Assembly (NCBI GenBank): GCA_018895675.1
Contig: JAHIOG010000155.1
Span: forward strand, 1-7,102
Direction of reading: 5' to 3'
From: a bacterium
GTDB taxonomy: Bacteria; Fidelibacterota; UBA2242
Length of the DNA: 7,102 nucleotides
Under the pieces are notes generated by a model. The model did not search any database. It was not told where the DNA came from and saw only the letters and a program-made list of their open reading frames with translations. A program made the position numbers and the translations under genes. Below, one piece after another: positions 1 through 6,479 of the stretch (positions are counted from its first letter, which is position 1; every line of letters starts with the position of its first letter).

Positions 1-21
1 GATTATCGTTTGAAAAGTTAA

Positions 22-62
22 GATGAATCCTGTTATGGTAATGATGAATCTTTTCATGGCAA
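22..62. repeat. Imperfect 21-base tandem repeat, two copies
   Basis: GATGAATC occurs at 22-29 and again at 43-50. Each copy is followed by a similar tail (CTGTTATGGTAA and TTTTCATGGCAA), giving about 16 matches in 20 aligned bases at a period of 21. A third GATGAAT core lies at 75-81, out of the 21-base spacing. The period equals seven codons (DESCYGN then DESFHGK in frame 1), but that frame has a stop immediately before and no start codon, so coding is not supported. Confidence 0.4.
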
Positions 63-153
63 ACTCACAAGTTTTGATGAATATACATTCTCACAGAGTT
101 AAAAGCAACCAAGTTTTGTATGAGGTTCTGCCCAGATAATTTTTACCAAATAA

Positions 154-182
154 TTGACTGTGACTGAAATGAATTTTATATT
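154..182 (+). promoter_or_regulatory. Promoter-like TTGACT-N17-TATATT
   Basis: TTGACT at 154-159 and TATATT at 177-182 are separated by exactly 17 bases, and each is one mismatch from the sigma70 consensus. A start near 189 would place GGAAGGA (187-193) right at the 5' end, ahead of ATG 202. That ATG opens only a five-codon ORF (MGQIT, stop at 217-219). In AT-rich DNA such matches arise by chance, so the assignment is tentative. Confidence 0.35.
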
Positions 183-259
183 TAGCGGAAGGAAAATTTT
201 AATGGGACAAATTACTTAGAATCGGGAGAAACGGCAATCGGTAAAAAAAACGATATAAA

Positions 260-322
260 CGCTCCACCAGGAAAAAATTCACTGTTCCCTATGATGTAGC
301 CTAGTTAATTTTAGTGGGAGCG
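260..322 (+). other. Long-range inverted repeat (possible RNA hairpin)
   Basis: CGCTCCAC at 260-267 can pair with GTGGGAGCG at 314-322 (eight pairs with one bulged G). Inside the loop, GGAA at 270-273 can pair with TTCC at 285-288. On the plus strand it is followed by CTATTGTTTTCCTT, a moderately T-rich stretch. It could be an inefficient terminator or part of a structured leader. The large loop argues against a classic intrinsic terminator. Confidence 0.3.
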
Positions 323-386
323 CTATTGTTTTCCTTAATTGTAACGGTGAACTGGGGCTGTAAGGTGAAAGAGAAAAATAATGAAC

Positions 387-415
387 TTGACATGTCTTTG
401 AAAGTGCAATACAAA
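387..415 (+). promoter_or_regulatory. Sigma70-like promoter for the small membrane protein gene
   Basis: A perfect TTGACA box at 387-392 is followed after 17 bases by TACAAA at 410-415, which matches four of six consensus positions. Transcription would start near 422, leaving a leader of about 23 bases that carries the AAAGGAA ribosome binding site at 431-437. Position and spacing fit the gene at 445. Confidence 0.55.
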
Positions 416-444
416 TAACAATATTAACGAAAAGGAATTATGCA

Positions 445-636
445 ATGAGAAATTTTGGAATAATTGTTTTGATTTTTGGCTTGCTGTTATTAATTCTCGA
501 TAAAACCATTGTCCTGATTATCATTAGAGTTTCCGGAGCTCTTGGAGTTGCGTTCGGCTTGCTTTCTGTGTTTGTACCCGAAAGGGCAGCAGAGCTGATC
601 GAGAAGTTCAAATCCAAGAAAACCGACAGCAAATAA
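445..636 (+). CDS. Small two-helix membrane protein, hypothetical
   Basis: This encodes a 63-residue protein that I do not recognise as a named family. Residues about 4-19 and 22-45 are almost entirely hydrophobic (I, L, V, G, F), consistent with two membrane helices joined by a tight DK turn at 19-20. The tail from residue 49 is amphipathic then strongly basic (ERAAELIEKFKSKKTDSK), as expected of a cytoplasmic C-terminus. The ATG at 445 is supported by AAAGGAA at 431-437 with a 7-base gap, and by a TTGACA promoter about 55 bases upstream. It appears to be transcribed alone and converges on the phosphoesterase gene, with 28 bases between stops. The hydrophobic pattern and good translation signals make a real gene likely, but its function is unknown. 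The antisense ORF over the same bases is a shadow. Confidence 0.72.
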   Translation: MRNFGIIVLIFGLLLLILDKTIVLIIIRVSGALGVAFGLLSVFVPERAAELIEKFKSKKTDSK

Positions 637-664
637 TTTTTCTATCGTAAACGGTAAAAAGTAG

Positions 665-2569
665 TCAGTCCTGATTAAACAGGGCTAACATCTTCTTTGC
701 TACAGGAATCTCGACAATCTTACCGTTTTCAACGATCTTCAGCGCCTCAATAATCTCCTGAGTCACGGATACCACAAATAAATATACATCCTGATCGTTT
801 ACACCAAACAACAAATAATGCTGTTGTGATGAGAAAGCCTTAATCTGGTTTTCCCATGGAATCTCAACTTCTCCACGGGCATAGTACGGAGCTCCTGCGC
901 CTCCGGAAATAATATGATGGACGGGATATTTGAATTGTTCGTTTGATCGTCCATCGGGATAAACCGGCGTCTTTTTGTCAATCAGCAATCGGGCATAATT
1001 ATGTTCATCGCCAACAATTACAGCCCGAACTTTGCCGTTTTGTGAAACCAAGTTCCAGAAATCGTCCCGGCTCTCAAGAATATGAGACCGGTCAAGAGAC
1101 TTACCATTGATAGAGCGGTTAACGGCTGTGTCGGCGCCGCTGTACCACATGGCGTCATGGATATGTCCCGAGATGGGGAAAGCGGGTTCGTGGGTGAAAA
1201 CGAATACATGTTCAATTGATTTGTTCTTGCGGGCGCCCTTCAGCGTCTTTTTCAGCCAATTCATTTGATTTTCTAAAATATATCCCTCCATATTTCCGCC
1301 GATGTCTTCAGCCCAGGAACACCACCAATAATTAGTATTCACTGAAATAAAACGTGAATTCCCCCAGTCGAAATAATAAACATTTTCCTTGTAGCTTGGG
1401 GCTTGCGGATGTTCTTTTTTCGGATAATCATACTCCGGGTTAGCGAAAAGTTTGGCGAAGATGTCTTCACTGGATTCACCAAACATCTTATCTGTTCTGA
1501 TGCCTCGCCAGTTACGCGGGTCATCCCAATGGTCGATAACGTGGTCGTGATTTCCCATGCCTTCGAAAATCGGCATGATGTGACCAATCGGTTCAACGGC
1601 TTTTTTCCAGGCATCCAGTTGACTGATATAATCCCACTTGTCTGTTGTATGTCCATTGACAAGATCGCCGGCAAAAATGGCGAATTCGGCTCCCCGGGCA
1701 TATACATTTAGGAATATATTGCGCAAATCATGGAAGTTGCAACCATTGAAATTATGTTGAGCGCCGCCGTATCCCGCCCGGCTGTCCGACATTGCGGCAA
1801 ATAAAAAAGGCTGATTTTGCTCGGGCATTTTAAATTGGAATTCGAGCGACGATACTTCGACAGAATCAGCTACAGCGGTAACTTTATAATGATGTATAGG
1901 TCCCGTGATATTTTTGATGACGATCTCGTGATGAGTATTTAGTGCGCTAAAGTACTGTGTGTTATCGAGCAATACGATGCCGGTGGATTTCATATCCGTA
2001 TCCCATGAAATAGTCACCTGTCCGGGTCCGGTGAAATCCATCCACGGGCCGGAGATAATGCAAACAACCCGTTCTGCGCCGCGATATTCAAAACGTCCCT
2101 CGATCATATGTGTTTTTGCCTTAAGCGGATCGGGTAGTATTAACCGATACGCGACAGTTCCGCCGCCTTGTTTTGCAAAGGTATTGTCGAAATCATGGAT
2201 GGGATATTCCAGGCGGTTCAAATCAAGGGTGATATTGTGATTCAGTGAATCGACTATGGAATCTTCCCGACTATAATGACGAAAGGTAGGTGTTTGGATT
2301 TTTTGGTCGGGAAAATAGACCCCATAATAGCAGTAAGCTTCTGGAAGCGCTTTAGTGGTCTGAAAGCGAATGGTCGCTTTTTTCCTGTCGCCTTCTGAAA
2401 AAACGATAACTTCCGGCGTACAATTGAGAATATTGCTGGTGTAAGAACCGCGATCTTCTGGAATACCGACAATTGGTGGAAGACCCAGGCGTCCTTTTTG
2501 TGCGGTTGACTGGTTTATGATAAGGAAAACCAGTATCACTATTGAAAAAACAGATCGAAATTGTTTCAT
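665..2569 (-). CDS. Exported calcineurin-like metallophosphoesterase with Ig/FN3-like N-terminal domains
   Basis: This is a 634-residue secreted enzyme of the calcineurin-like metallophosphoesterase superfamily, with a purple-acid-phosphatase-like arrangement. Residues 1-23 form a signal peptide (hydrophobic core 7-18, likely cut near STA-Q). Residues about 45-165 look like a beta-sandwich, and about 166-248 resemble the FN3-like domain of purple acid phosphatases (GPWMDF, VTISWDTD). The catalytic domain runs from about 255 to 600. Its visible metal motifs are SDSR (D262), GDLVNG (D302), GNHDH (N340, H341), FTHEP (H460) and GDEH (D521, H523). Two positions differ from the common pattern: R264 where many relatives have His, and D521 where GHxH has its first His. 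Substrate is unknown; phosphomonoesters or phosphodiesters in the periplasm or outside the cell are typical for the family. The start is supported by GAGGG at 2574-2578, four bases before the ATG. It is divergent from the small gene at 2778. Confidence 0.88.
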   Translation of the reverse strand: MKQFRSVFSIVILVFLIINQSTAQKGRLGLPPIVGIPEDRGSYTSNILNCTPEVIVFSEGDRKKATIRFQTTKALPEAYCYYGVYFPDQKIQTPTFRHYSREDSIVDSLNHNITLDLNRLEYPIHDFDNTFAKQGGGTVAYRLILPDPLKAKTHMIEGRFEYRGAERVVCIISGPWMDFTGPGQVTISWDTDMKSTGIVLLDNTQYFSALNTHHEIVIKNITGPIHHYKVTAVADSVEVSSLEFQFKMPEQNQPFLFAAMSDSRAGYGGAQHNFNGCNFHDLRNIFLNVYARGAEFAIFAGDLVNGHTTDKWDYISQLDAWKKAVEPIGHIMPIFEGMGNHDHVIDHWDDPRNWRGIRTDKMFGESSEDIFAKLFANPEYDYPKKEHPQAPSYKENVYYFDWGNSRFISVNTNYWWCSWAEDIGGNMEGYILENQMNWLKKTLKGARKNKSIEHVFVFTHEPAFPISGHIHDAMWYSGADTAVNRSINGKSLDRSHILESRDDFWNLVSQNGKVRAVIVGDEHNYARLLIDKKTPVYPDGRSNEQFKYPVHHIISGGAGAPYYARGEVEIPWENQIKAFSSQQHYLLFGVNDQDVYLFVVSVTQEIIEALKIVENGKIVEIPVAKKMLALFNQD

Positions 2570-2668
2570 TGTACCCTCAAAATAATTGGTTGGAATTTAA
2601 TGGCAAAATCAATGGATTGCCAGTGAAAGGCGGATAAAGTTTTACCGGAAATTCCTCGTAATTTAACA

Positions 2669-2697
2669 TTGCATATATTGTTTGTCTGTCCTATATT
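2669..2697 (+). promoter_or_regulatory. Weak promoter-like TTGCAT-N17-TATATT
   Basis: TTGCAT at 2669-2674 and TATATT at 2692-2697 are 17 bases apart. The -10 box is good (five of six) but the -35 box is weak (three of six). It lies in the divergent gap between the phosphoesterase and the small plus-strand gene and would give a leader of roughly 75 bases. I see no equally good promoter for the minus-strand phosphoesterase in the same gap. Confidence 0.3.
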
Positions 2698-2777
2698 TTT
2701 CCCTGATGTCACGGTTAGGGGCAAGTGAGAAAAAATAGTGTTAAATTCATCTGGTAAAATAGTCTGTGCTCGAGAAT

Positions 2778-3050
2778 ATGAGAGTGTTTGAGAATCCGGT
2801 AAGAACAAAATTCCTTTCAAGACACGAAAAAGAGATGGGCATTCAGGTCGCTGAAATGGAGAAGTACAAATATATCTGCAGTCAGCAAGAGGGGTGTGAT
2901 ATCGGCAAGCGGGCTTACTTTGAGTGGACCCAGAAGTATGGAAATAAAGTTCGCAGCTGGCTGGAATCCCTGTCCGACGAAGAAATAAACACTATTTACA
3001 ATACAATTTCTGATCGAATAAAACACTATATCATCGAAAAAGCGCATTAG
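2778..3050 (+). CDS. Small soluble hypothetical protein upstream of the OPT transporter
   Basis: This encodes a charged soluble protein of up to 94 residues with no signal peptide or membrane segment. Its core is EKYKYICSQQEGCDIGKRAYFEWTQ-like (about residues 28-52 counted from this ATG), followed by WLESLSDEEINTIYNTISDRI, which should be helical. The pattern KY, then S, then a G-x-D-I-G turn, then A and W reminds me of small conserved bacterial hypothetical proteins, but I cannot name the family. The start is uncertain. In-frame choices are GTG 2766, ATG 2778 (weak GAG upstream), ATG 2835 (AAAGAG too close) and ATG 2856 (AGG at 2845-2847, eight bases away). The last would give a 65-residue protein beginning MEKYKY. 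The reading frame is well populated with charged residues and has no shadow gene opposite, so I consider it real. The transporter follows 133 bases later on the same strand. Confidence 0.6.
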   Translation: MRVFENPVRTKFLSRHEKEMGIQVAEMEKYKYICSQQEGCDIGKRAYFEWTQKYGNKVRSWLESLSDEEINTIYNTISDRIKHYIIEKAH

Positions 3051-3168
3051 TTGATTGAGGCTCTTACGGCATTTATTTCAGATTTATCGGCACAATATTA
3101 ATTCATGTGTCCGGTCGGTTGATTGTGGACAACTATATTTTACGCGGTTAAAGAGTAATCATTATTAT

Positions 3169-3174
3169 GGAGGA
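3169..3174 (+). promoter_or_regulatory. Strong ribosome binding site GGAGGA for the transporter
   Basis: GGAGGA at 3169-3174 lies nine bases before the ATG at 3184. Two other ATGs nearby (3167 and 3174) are out of frame with the transporter, so this site decides the start at 3184. Confidence 0.75.
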
Positions 3175-3183
3175 TGAATCGAA

Positions 3184-5187
3184 ATGGAAAAATCGGATCA
3201 GGTCAAATTACCGGAAAACGCCTATCGTAAACTGAAAGATGGAGAAGAGTTTATCCCGGTGATACCGGACGGCAAAATCGTCCCGGAAGTAACCCGTTAC
3301 TCATTAATATGGGGATTGTTCTATTCAGTCCTGTTTTCCATGGCAGCAGCTTATCTGGGATTGAAAATCGGACAGGTGTTTGAAGCAGCTATTCCAATTG
3401 CGATTCTTGCAGCTGGAATGTCGGTGCTGTTAAAACGCAAAAACGCGCTCCAGGAAAACGTTATTATCCAATCCATCGGATCCAGTTCCGGAGTTATTGT
3501 TGCGGGGGCAATCTTTACGATTCCCGGTTTATATATTTTGGGGATTAATGTCAGCTTCCTGCAGATTTTTCTGGCGTCGTTATTTGGAGGATTTTTAGGA
3601 ATTCTGTTTTTAATTCCTTTCCGTCGATACTTTGTCAAGGATATGCACGGAGAATTTCCATTTCCCGAAGCAACCGCCACCACGGAGGTGCTGGTTGCCG
3701 GCGAAGGTGGTGGAGACCAGGCAAAAGTATTACTATCGGCTGCGATTGTGGGCGGAATCTATGATTTCTGCGTATCCGGTTTTGGCTTCTGGAAAGAGGT
3801 CGTATCTACCCAGGTATTCCATTGGGGTCAGGTCCTTTCGGACAAAATGAAACTGGTTTTGAAAATAAATATCGGCGCTGCAGTAACCGGTTTGGGATAT
3901 ATCGTCGGCTTGAAATATTCTTTGATTATTGCCTGCGGATCGTTTCTGGCATGGTGGGTGCTGATACCGCTGGTTTATTTTGTGGGTCAGTATGTACCGG
4001 AGCCTATTTTTCAGGCAACTATGACGATCAAGGATATGGCGCCTCAGGATATTTTCAGTAATTATGTCCGCCACGTTGGTATTGGTGGTATTGCCGCTGC
4101 CGGTATCATCGGAATTTTGAAATCATCAAAAATTATTGCCGGCGCTTTTAAGTTAGCTGGAAAAGAGCTGTTTGGAGGAATTCATACCGGCGAGAACAAT
4201 ACGGAAATGCGGACACAGAAAGATATTAAGATGAAGTGGGTTTCAATCTTATTGCTGCTGACCTTTGCGGCGATCTTCATCTTCTTCCTTTTTGGAGTGG
4301 TTGAATTGAATTTCTGGCACGCCATTGTCGGGCTTCTGATCGTGGTTATTATTGCCTTTTTGTTCACAACCGTGGCGGCTCGAGCTATTGCTATAGTAGG
4401 CACAAATCCGGTTTCAGGCATGACGCTTATGACCTTGATTCTTTCTTCGGTTATTTTGGTTAAAGTCGGGTTGAAAGGCGAACAGGGGATGCTGACAGCG
4501 TTAATAATCGGTGGCGTCGTCTGTACCGCTCTGTCAATGGCAGGCGCATTTGTTTCTGATTTGAAAATTGGGTACTGGCTGGGAACAACCCCGAAAAAAC
4601 AGGAAAGTTACAAATTTCTGGGAACCTTGTTTGCAGCCGCTTCCGTTGGTGTTGTCATTCTTGTTTTGTATAGAACCTATGGATTTGGTCCGGGCGGACT
4701 GGAAGCTCCCCAGGCGTCTGCAATGGCAGCAGTGTTAAAACCACTTATGACAGGTGCACCGGCGCCCTGGCTACTCTATCTTGCCGGCGTGTTTTTAGCA
4801 ATTATTTTAGAGCTTATCGGGGTGCCGCCTTTAGCTTTTGCTTTGGGCATGTATTTACCGATTTACCTGAACACTCCGCTTCTGGCTGGCGGATTGATAT
4901 CTCATTTTGTCGGAAAGAGCAGCAAGAATGAGGATCTCGTTAAAAAACGGAAGGAAAGAGGTACTCTGATTGCTTCCGGATTTATCGCTGGTGGCGCCAT
5001 TATGGGTGTTCTTTCCGCGTTTATCGTATTTTTCGGCAAGCAGCTTATTGATCAGAGCTGGACACTGATGACAGCCATTGGCACCGAGCACTGGGCAGAA
5101 TCTTCCGGTGGTGAAATAGTCGGTTTTCTTATGTTTGTCATGCTTTTAATTTATCTCTACTGGGATTCTACGAGGATCAAGGAATAA
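3184..5187 (+). CDS. OPT-family oligopeptide/metal-chelate transporter
   Basis: This is a complete 667-residue polytopic inner-membrane protein of the OPT (oligopeptide transporter) family, the bacterial/archaeal type of usual length around 600-700. Hallmarks are visible in order: GLKIGQVFEAAIPIAI (59-74), the FPFPEATATTEVLVAG signature (158-173), VGTNPVSGMTL (405-415), the YWLGTTPKKQ loop (464-473) and a late LGMYLPIYLNTPLLAGGL segment (554-571). About 14-16 hydrophobic helices span residues 40-660, with a charged cytoplasmic-looking N-terminus (1-36) and a charged loop near 576-592 (KSSKNEDLVKKRKERG). Family members couple uptake of peptides or metal-chelates to proton flow; the substrate here cannot be read from the sequence. 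The gene is preceded by a strong ribosome binding site and by a small hypothetical gene. A short inverted repeat overlaps its stop codon. It converges with the cytochrome gene, 59 bases apart. Confidence 0.93.
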   Translation: MEKSDQVKLPENAYRKLKDGEEFIPVIPDGKIVPEVTRYSLIWGLFYSVLFSMAAAYLGLKIGQVFEAAIPIAILAAGMSVLLKRKNALQENVIIQSIGSSSGVIVAGAIFTIPGLYILGINVSFLQIFLASLFGGFLGILFLIPFRRYFVKDMHGEFPFPEATATTEVLVAGEGGGDQAKVLLSAAIVGGIYDFCVSGFGFWKEVVSTQVFHWGQVLSDKMKLVLKINIGAAVTGLGYIVGLKYSLIIACGSFLAWWVLIPLVYFVGQYVPEPIFQATMTIKDMAPQDIFSNYVRHVGIGGIAAAGIIGILKSSKIIAGAFKLAGKELFGGIHTGENNTEMRTQKDIKMKWVSILLLLTFAAIFIFFLFGVVELNFWHAIVGLLIVVIIAFLFTTVAARAIAIVGTNPVSGMTLMTLILSSVILVKVGLKGEQGMLTALIIGGVVCTALSMAGAFVSDLKIGYWLGTTPKKQESYKFLGTLFAAASVGVVILVLYRTYGFGPGGLEAPQASAMAAVLKPLMTGAPAPWLLYLAGVFLAIILELIGVPPLAFALGMYLPIYLNTPLLAGGLISHFVGKSSKNEDLVKKRKERGTLIASGFIAGGAIMGVLSAFIVFFGKQLIDQSWTLMTAIGTEHWAESSGGEIVGFLMFVMLLIYLYWDSTRIKE

Positions 5188-5196
5188 ATGTATTCC
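5181..5196. repeat. Perfect inverted repeat overlapping the OPT stop codon
   Basis: GGAATA at 5181-5186 and TATTCC at 5191-5196 are perfect reverse complements around the four-base loop AATG. The TAA stop (5185-5187) lies partly in the left arm. There is no T-tract after it on the plus strand, so it is not a standard intrinsic terminator. It may still help to mark the mRNA 3' end. Confidence 0.4.
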
Positions 5197-5246
5197 AGCG
5201 CACGACTAATTATTGTGGGATTCCAGGTATTGGAGAAAAACGGTCA

Positions 5247-5645
5247 TCAATTATCTTTTGCGCCCCCGTTAATCCAATCTTCGATCAATTGAATCTGGAC
5301 GGCACTTAAATATGGTCCTCCCTGCGGCATACGCCAAGGTAAAACAGTTTGCTCGTTTGTTGCTACCGATTCATATAGCAGGCTTTGATCAGCGCTACCG
5401 GGGACCACAAGATCAATTCCATGAGTACTATTTCCAGACATTAACGATTCATAACTAGAGAGGTTTAGGTTTCCGAAACTGCCGCTTTCACTTAAATGAC
5501 ATTGATGGCATTTATTGCTGAAAATTGGCATGATGTCTTGTGAAAAACTAACGGAGTACGATTCACTACTATCACAGAATGAAAACAAAATAATAAACGA
5601 TCCAATGGTTAGCAATAACCACCATCGTAACGGATTATGTTTCAT
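5247..5645 (-). CDS. Small exported mono-haem c-type cytochrome, probable lipoprotein
   Basis: This encodes a 132-residue protein with an N-terminal hydrophobic segment (residues 8-23) ending at Cys24. The -SFC-DSS context could be a relaxed lipobox followed by a Ser/acidic stretch, so membrane anchoring through lipid is plausible but the -1 Phe is not ideal. The haem site is CHQCH (C46, C49, H50), and RMPQGG (M106) supplies the likely sixth ligand. The order FSQDIMPIFSNKCHQCH, then NLSSYESLMSG, VVPGSADQSLLYESV, RMPQGG and IEDWINGGA is the classic layout of the Planctomycete-type cytochrome c domain, here standing alone. It should act outside the cytoplasmic membrane in electron transfer. The start is supported by AGGAG (5653-5657) seven bases before the ATG. 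It lies 85 bases downstream of the NYN gene on the same strand and converges with the transporter. Confidence 0.85.
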   Translation of the reverse strand: MKHNPLRWWLLLTIGSFIILFSFCDSSESYSVSFSQDIMPIFSNKCHQCHLSESGSFGNLNLSSYESLMSGNSTHGIDLVVPGSADQSLLYESVATNEQTVLPWRMPQGGPYLSAVQIQLIEDWINGGAKDN

Positions 5646-5691
5646 GGTAAAACTCCTATTAATTATTTTGATAATATCTCATCTGTTCTTC

Positions 5692-5701
5692 TGTATATAC
5701 A
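5692..5701. repeat. Ten-base palindrome upstream of the cytochrome gene
   Basis: TGTATATACA is a perfect palindrome about 47 bases upstream of the cytochrome start. It could be an operator or just AT-rich chance; no second copy was noticed in the window. Confidence 0.2.
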
Positions 5702-5730
5702 CGCACACATATTGCGCCCTTTTTCACAAT

Positions 5731-6369
5731 TTACCAGGAAGAAGGTTTAAATAATTGAGTTCCGTGTGATAATATCACAGGATCTGGGAATTGATTTCTA
5801 AAATAATGTTTAGGCTTTAATCTGAAATACATATCCACATGAATTTTAATTTCATCACTGATCCTCCGAAATGGAAACATTGCGGCAATTTTACTATTTG
5901 GAAATATTTCTTTTGCTGCTTTTATTGCCGGTACGAGGTCTGAATCACCAGAAACCACAACGATAACATCACTTTGATTTTTAAAAAGTAGTTCTAGTAA
6001 TTTTACATCTATTGCTATGTCGGTCTCTTTTTCTTCATTCCGTTTGAATATTGCTCCGCATGCTTTACATTTAACTTCTGCTCTTTTATATCTTCCTTCT
6101 ATCTCTATTACTCCAACTGAATTCAAACATTTGATATATAATTTATGTCGATTTACTATATCAGGGTCCCTATACAACAGGTGATAAGCATATGCGGTGA
6201 AATAAAATATATCAGACACAACAGCATCTCTACTAAAATGATGTAAAAATGAACTGCAGAGTGAACGGTAATTTAACCATTTTGTTGAGGTGCCTCCAGA
6301 CGACCGGGATGCATTTAAGGCAGAATGATACATATTGAAACCATCGATTAAAAAAGCAATGTTCGTCAT
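5731..6369 (-). CDS. NYN-domain (DUF88/LabA-like) PIN-fold putative ribonuclease
   Basis: This 212-residue cytoplasmic protein carries the acidic motifs of the NYN/DUF88 family of PIN-fold nucleases. AFLIDGFNMY at 5-14 contains catalytic Asp9 and Asn12. EKETDIAIDVKLLELL at 113-128 contributes Glu115, Asp117 and Asp121. VVSGDSDLVPAIKAAKE at 138-154 contributes Asp142 and Asp144. Between the first two lies CKAC (C101, C104), a half zinc-knuckle as found in several DUF88 members; I see no second CxxC pair. Known family members are metal-dependent ribonucleases or RNA-processing proteins; the RNA target here is unknown. ATG 6369 is supported by AAGAGG (6375-6380, minus sense) five bases away. The gene is much lower in G+C (about 30-37% in lines I counted) than its neighbours (about 45-55%), which suggests acquisition by transfer. 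Its leader contains a promoter and a terminator-like hairpin. A possible autoregulatory link between nuclease and leader is inference only. Confidence 0.87.
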   Translation of the reverse strand: MTNIAFLIDGFNMYHSALNASRSSGGTSTKWLNYRSLCSSFLHHFSRDAVVSDIFYFTAYAYHLLYRDPDIVNRHKLYIKCLNSVGVIEIEGRYKRAEVKCKACGAIFKRNEEKETDIAIDVKLLELLFKNQSDVIVVVSGDSDLVPAIKAAKEIFPNSKIAAMFPFRRISDEIKIHVDMYFRLKPKHYFRNQFPDPVILSHGTQLFKPSSW

Positions 6370-6380
6370 CTGTTCCTCTT

Positions 6381-6421
6381 AAAAAAATTAAAAACCCCCC
6401 GGATCGTAACCCAGAGGGGGT
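6381..6421 (-). terminator. Terminator-like hairpin in the leader of the NYN gene
   Basis: On the minus strand ACCCCC (6421-6416) pairs perfectly with GGGGGT (6399-6394). Two further GG/CC pairs can form inside, and the hairpin is followed by TTTTAATTTTTTT (6393-6381). This is the form of an intrinsic terminator, yet it ends directly before the NYN ribosome binding site, only about 12 bases before the ATG. It could end transcripts arriving from the PorQ-like gene or act as an attenuator for NYN. The 5' loop side contains CCUCU (6417-6413), which can pair with AGAGG of the NYN ribosome binding site. Confidence 0.6.
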
Positions 6422-6435
6422 ACCCTTTTCAGGGT
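6422..6435 (-). ncRNA. GAAA-capped hairpin adjacent to the terminator-like stem
   Basis: On the minus strand ACCCT and AGGGT are perfect complements closing a GAAA loop, a stable GNRA tetraloop. The 3' arm abuts the first base of the next stem with no spacer, so the two helices could stack end to end. Together they would form the first 60 or so bases of a transcript from the promoter at 6448-6476. I cannot assign it to a known riboswitch class. Confidence 0.4.
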
Positions 6436-6447
6436 GGTGACATAATA

Positions 6448-6476
6448 AGTTTACAGTGTATGAAAACATTTGTAAA
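6448..6476 (-). promoter_or_regulatory. Sigma70-like promoter TTTACA-N17-TAAACT for the NYN leader
   Basis: In minus-strand sense TTTACA (6476-6471) is followed by exactly 17 bases and TAAACT (6453-6448); each box is close to consensus (five and four of six). Transcription would start near 6441, just ahead of the GAAA hairpin, so the whole leader would consist of two adjacent hairpins, a T-tract and the ribosome binding site. Confidence 0.5.
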
Positions 6477-6479
6477 TAG

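Larger units (their letters stand above)
1..444. other. Non-coding left-edge region with promoter-like and repeat elements
   Basis: I see no convincing gene here. All three forward frames hit stops within the first 26 bases (TAA at 19-21, TGA at 11-13, TGA at 24-26), so any forward gene entering from the left ends there; DYRLKS-stop in frame 1 is one possible tail. The stretch is AT-rich. It holds an imperfect 21-base tandem repeat (22-62), a promoter-like pair (154-182) before a five-codon ORF, a long-range inverted repeat (260-322), and a better promoter (387-415) that serves the gene at 445. Whether the middle part is transcribed is unknown. Confidence 0.6.

Noticed and set aside
637..660. 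Hairpin TATCG-TAAA-CGGTA with flanking T and A runs between two convergent genes
   Set aside because: The T-run precedes and the A-run follows the stem, the reverse of what an intrinsic terminator needs on either strand; the stem also has a G-T wobble and a mismatch.
1403..1711. Plus-strand 102-residue ORF inside the phosphoesterase gene
   Set aside because: It is antisense to the catalytic region, whose motifs are intact, and shows no domain pattern of its own.
2566..2820. Minus-strand 84-residue ORF ending in an ATGA overlap with the phosphoesterase start
   Set aside because: It begins with TTG, has no ribosome binding site, covers the divergent promoter gap and overlaps the plus-strand small gene. 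The protein has no recognisable pattern, so the ATGA overlap is probably chance.
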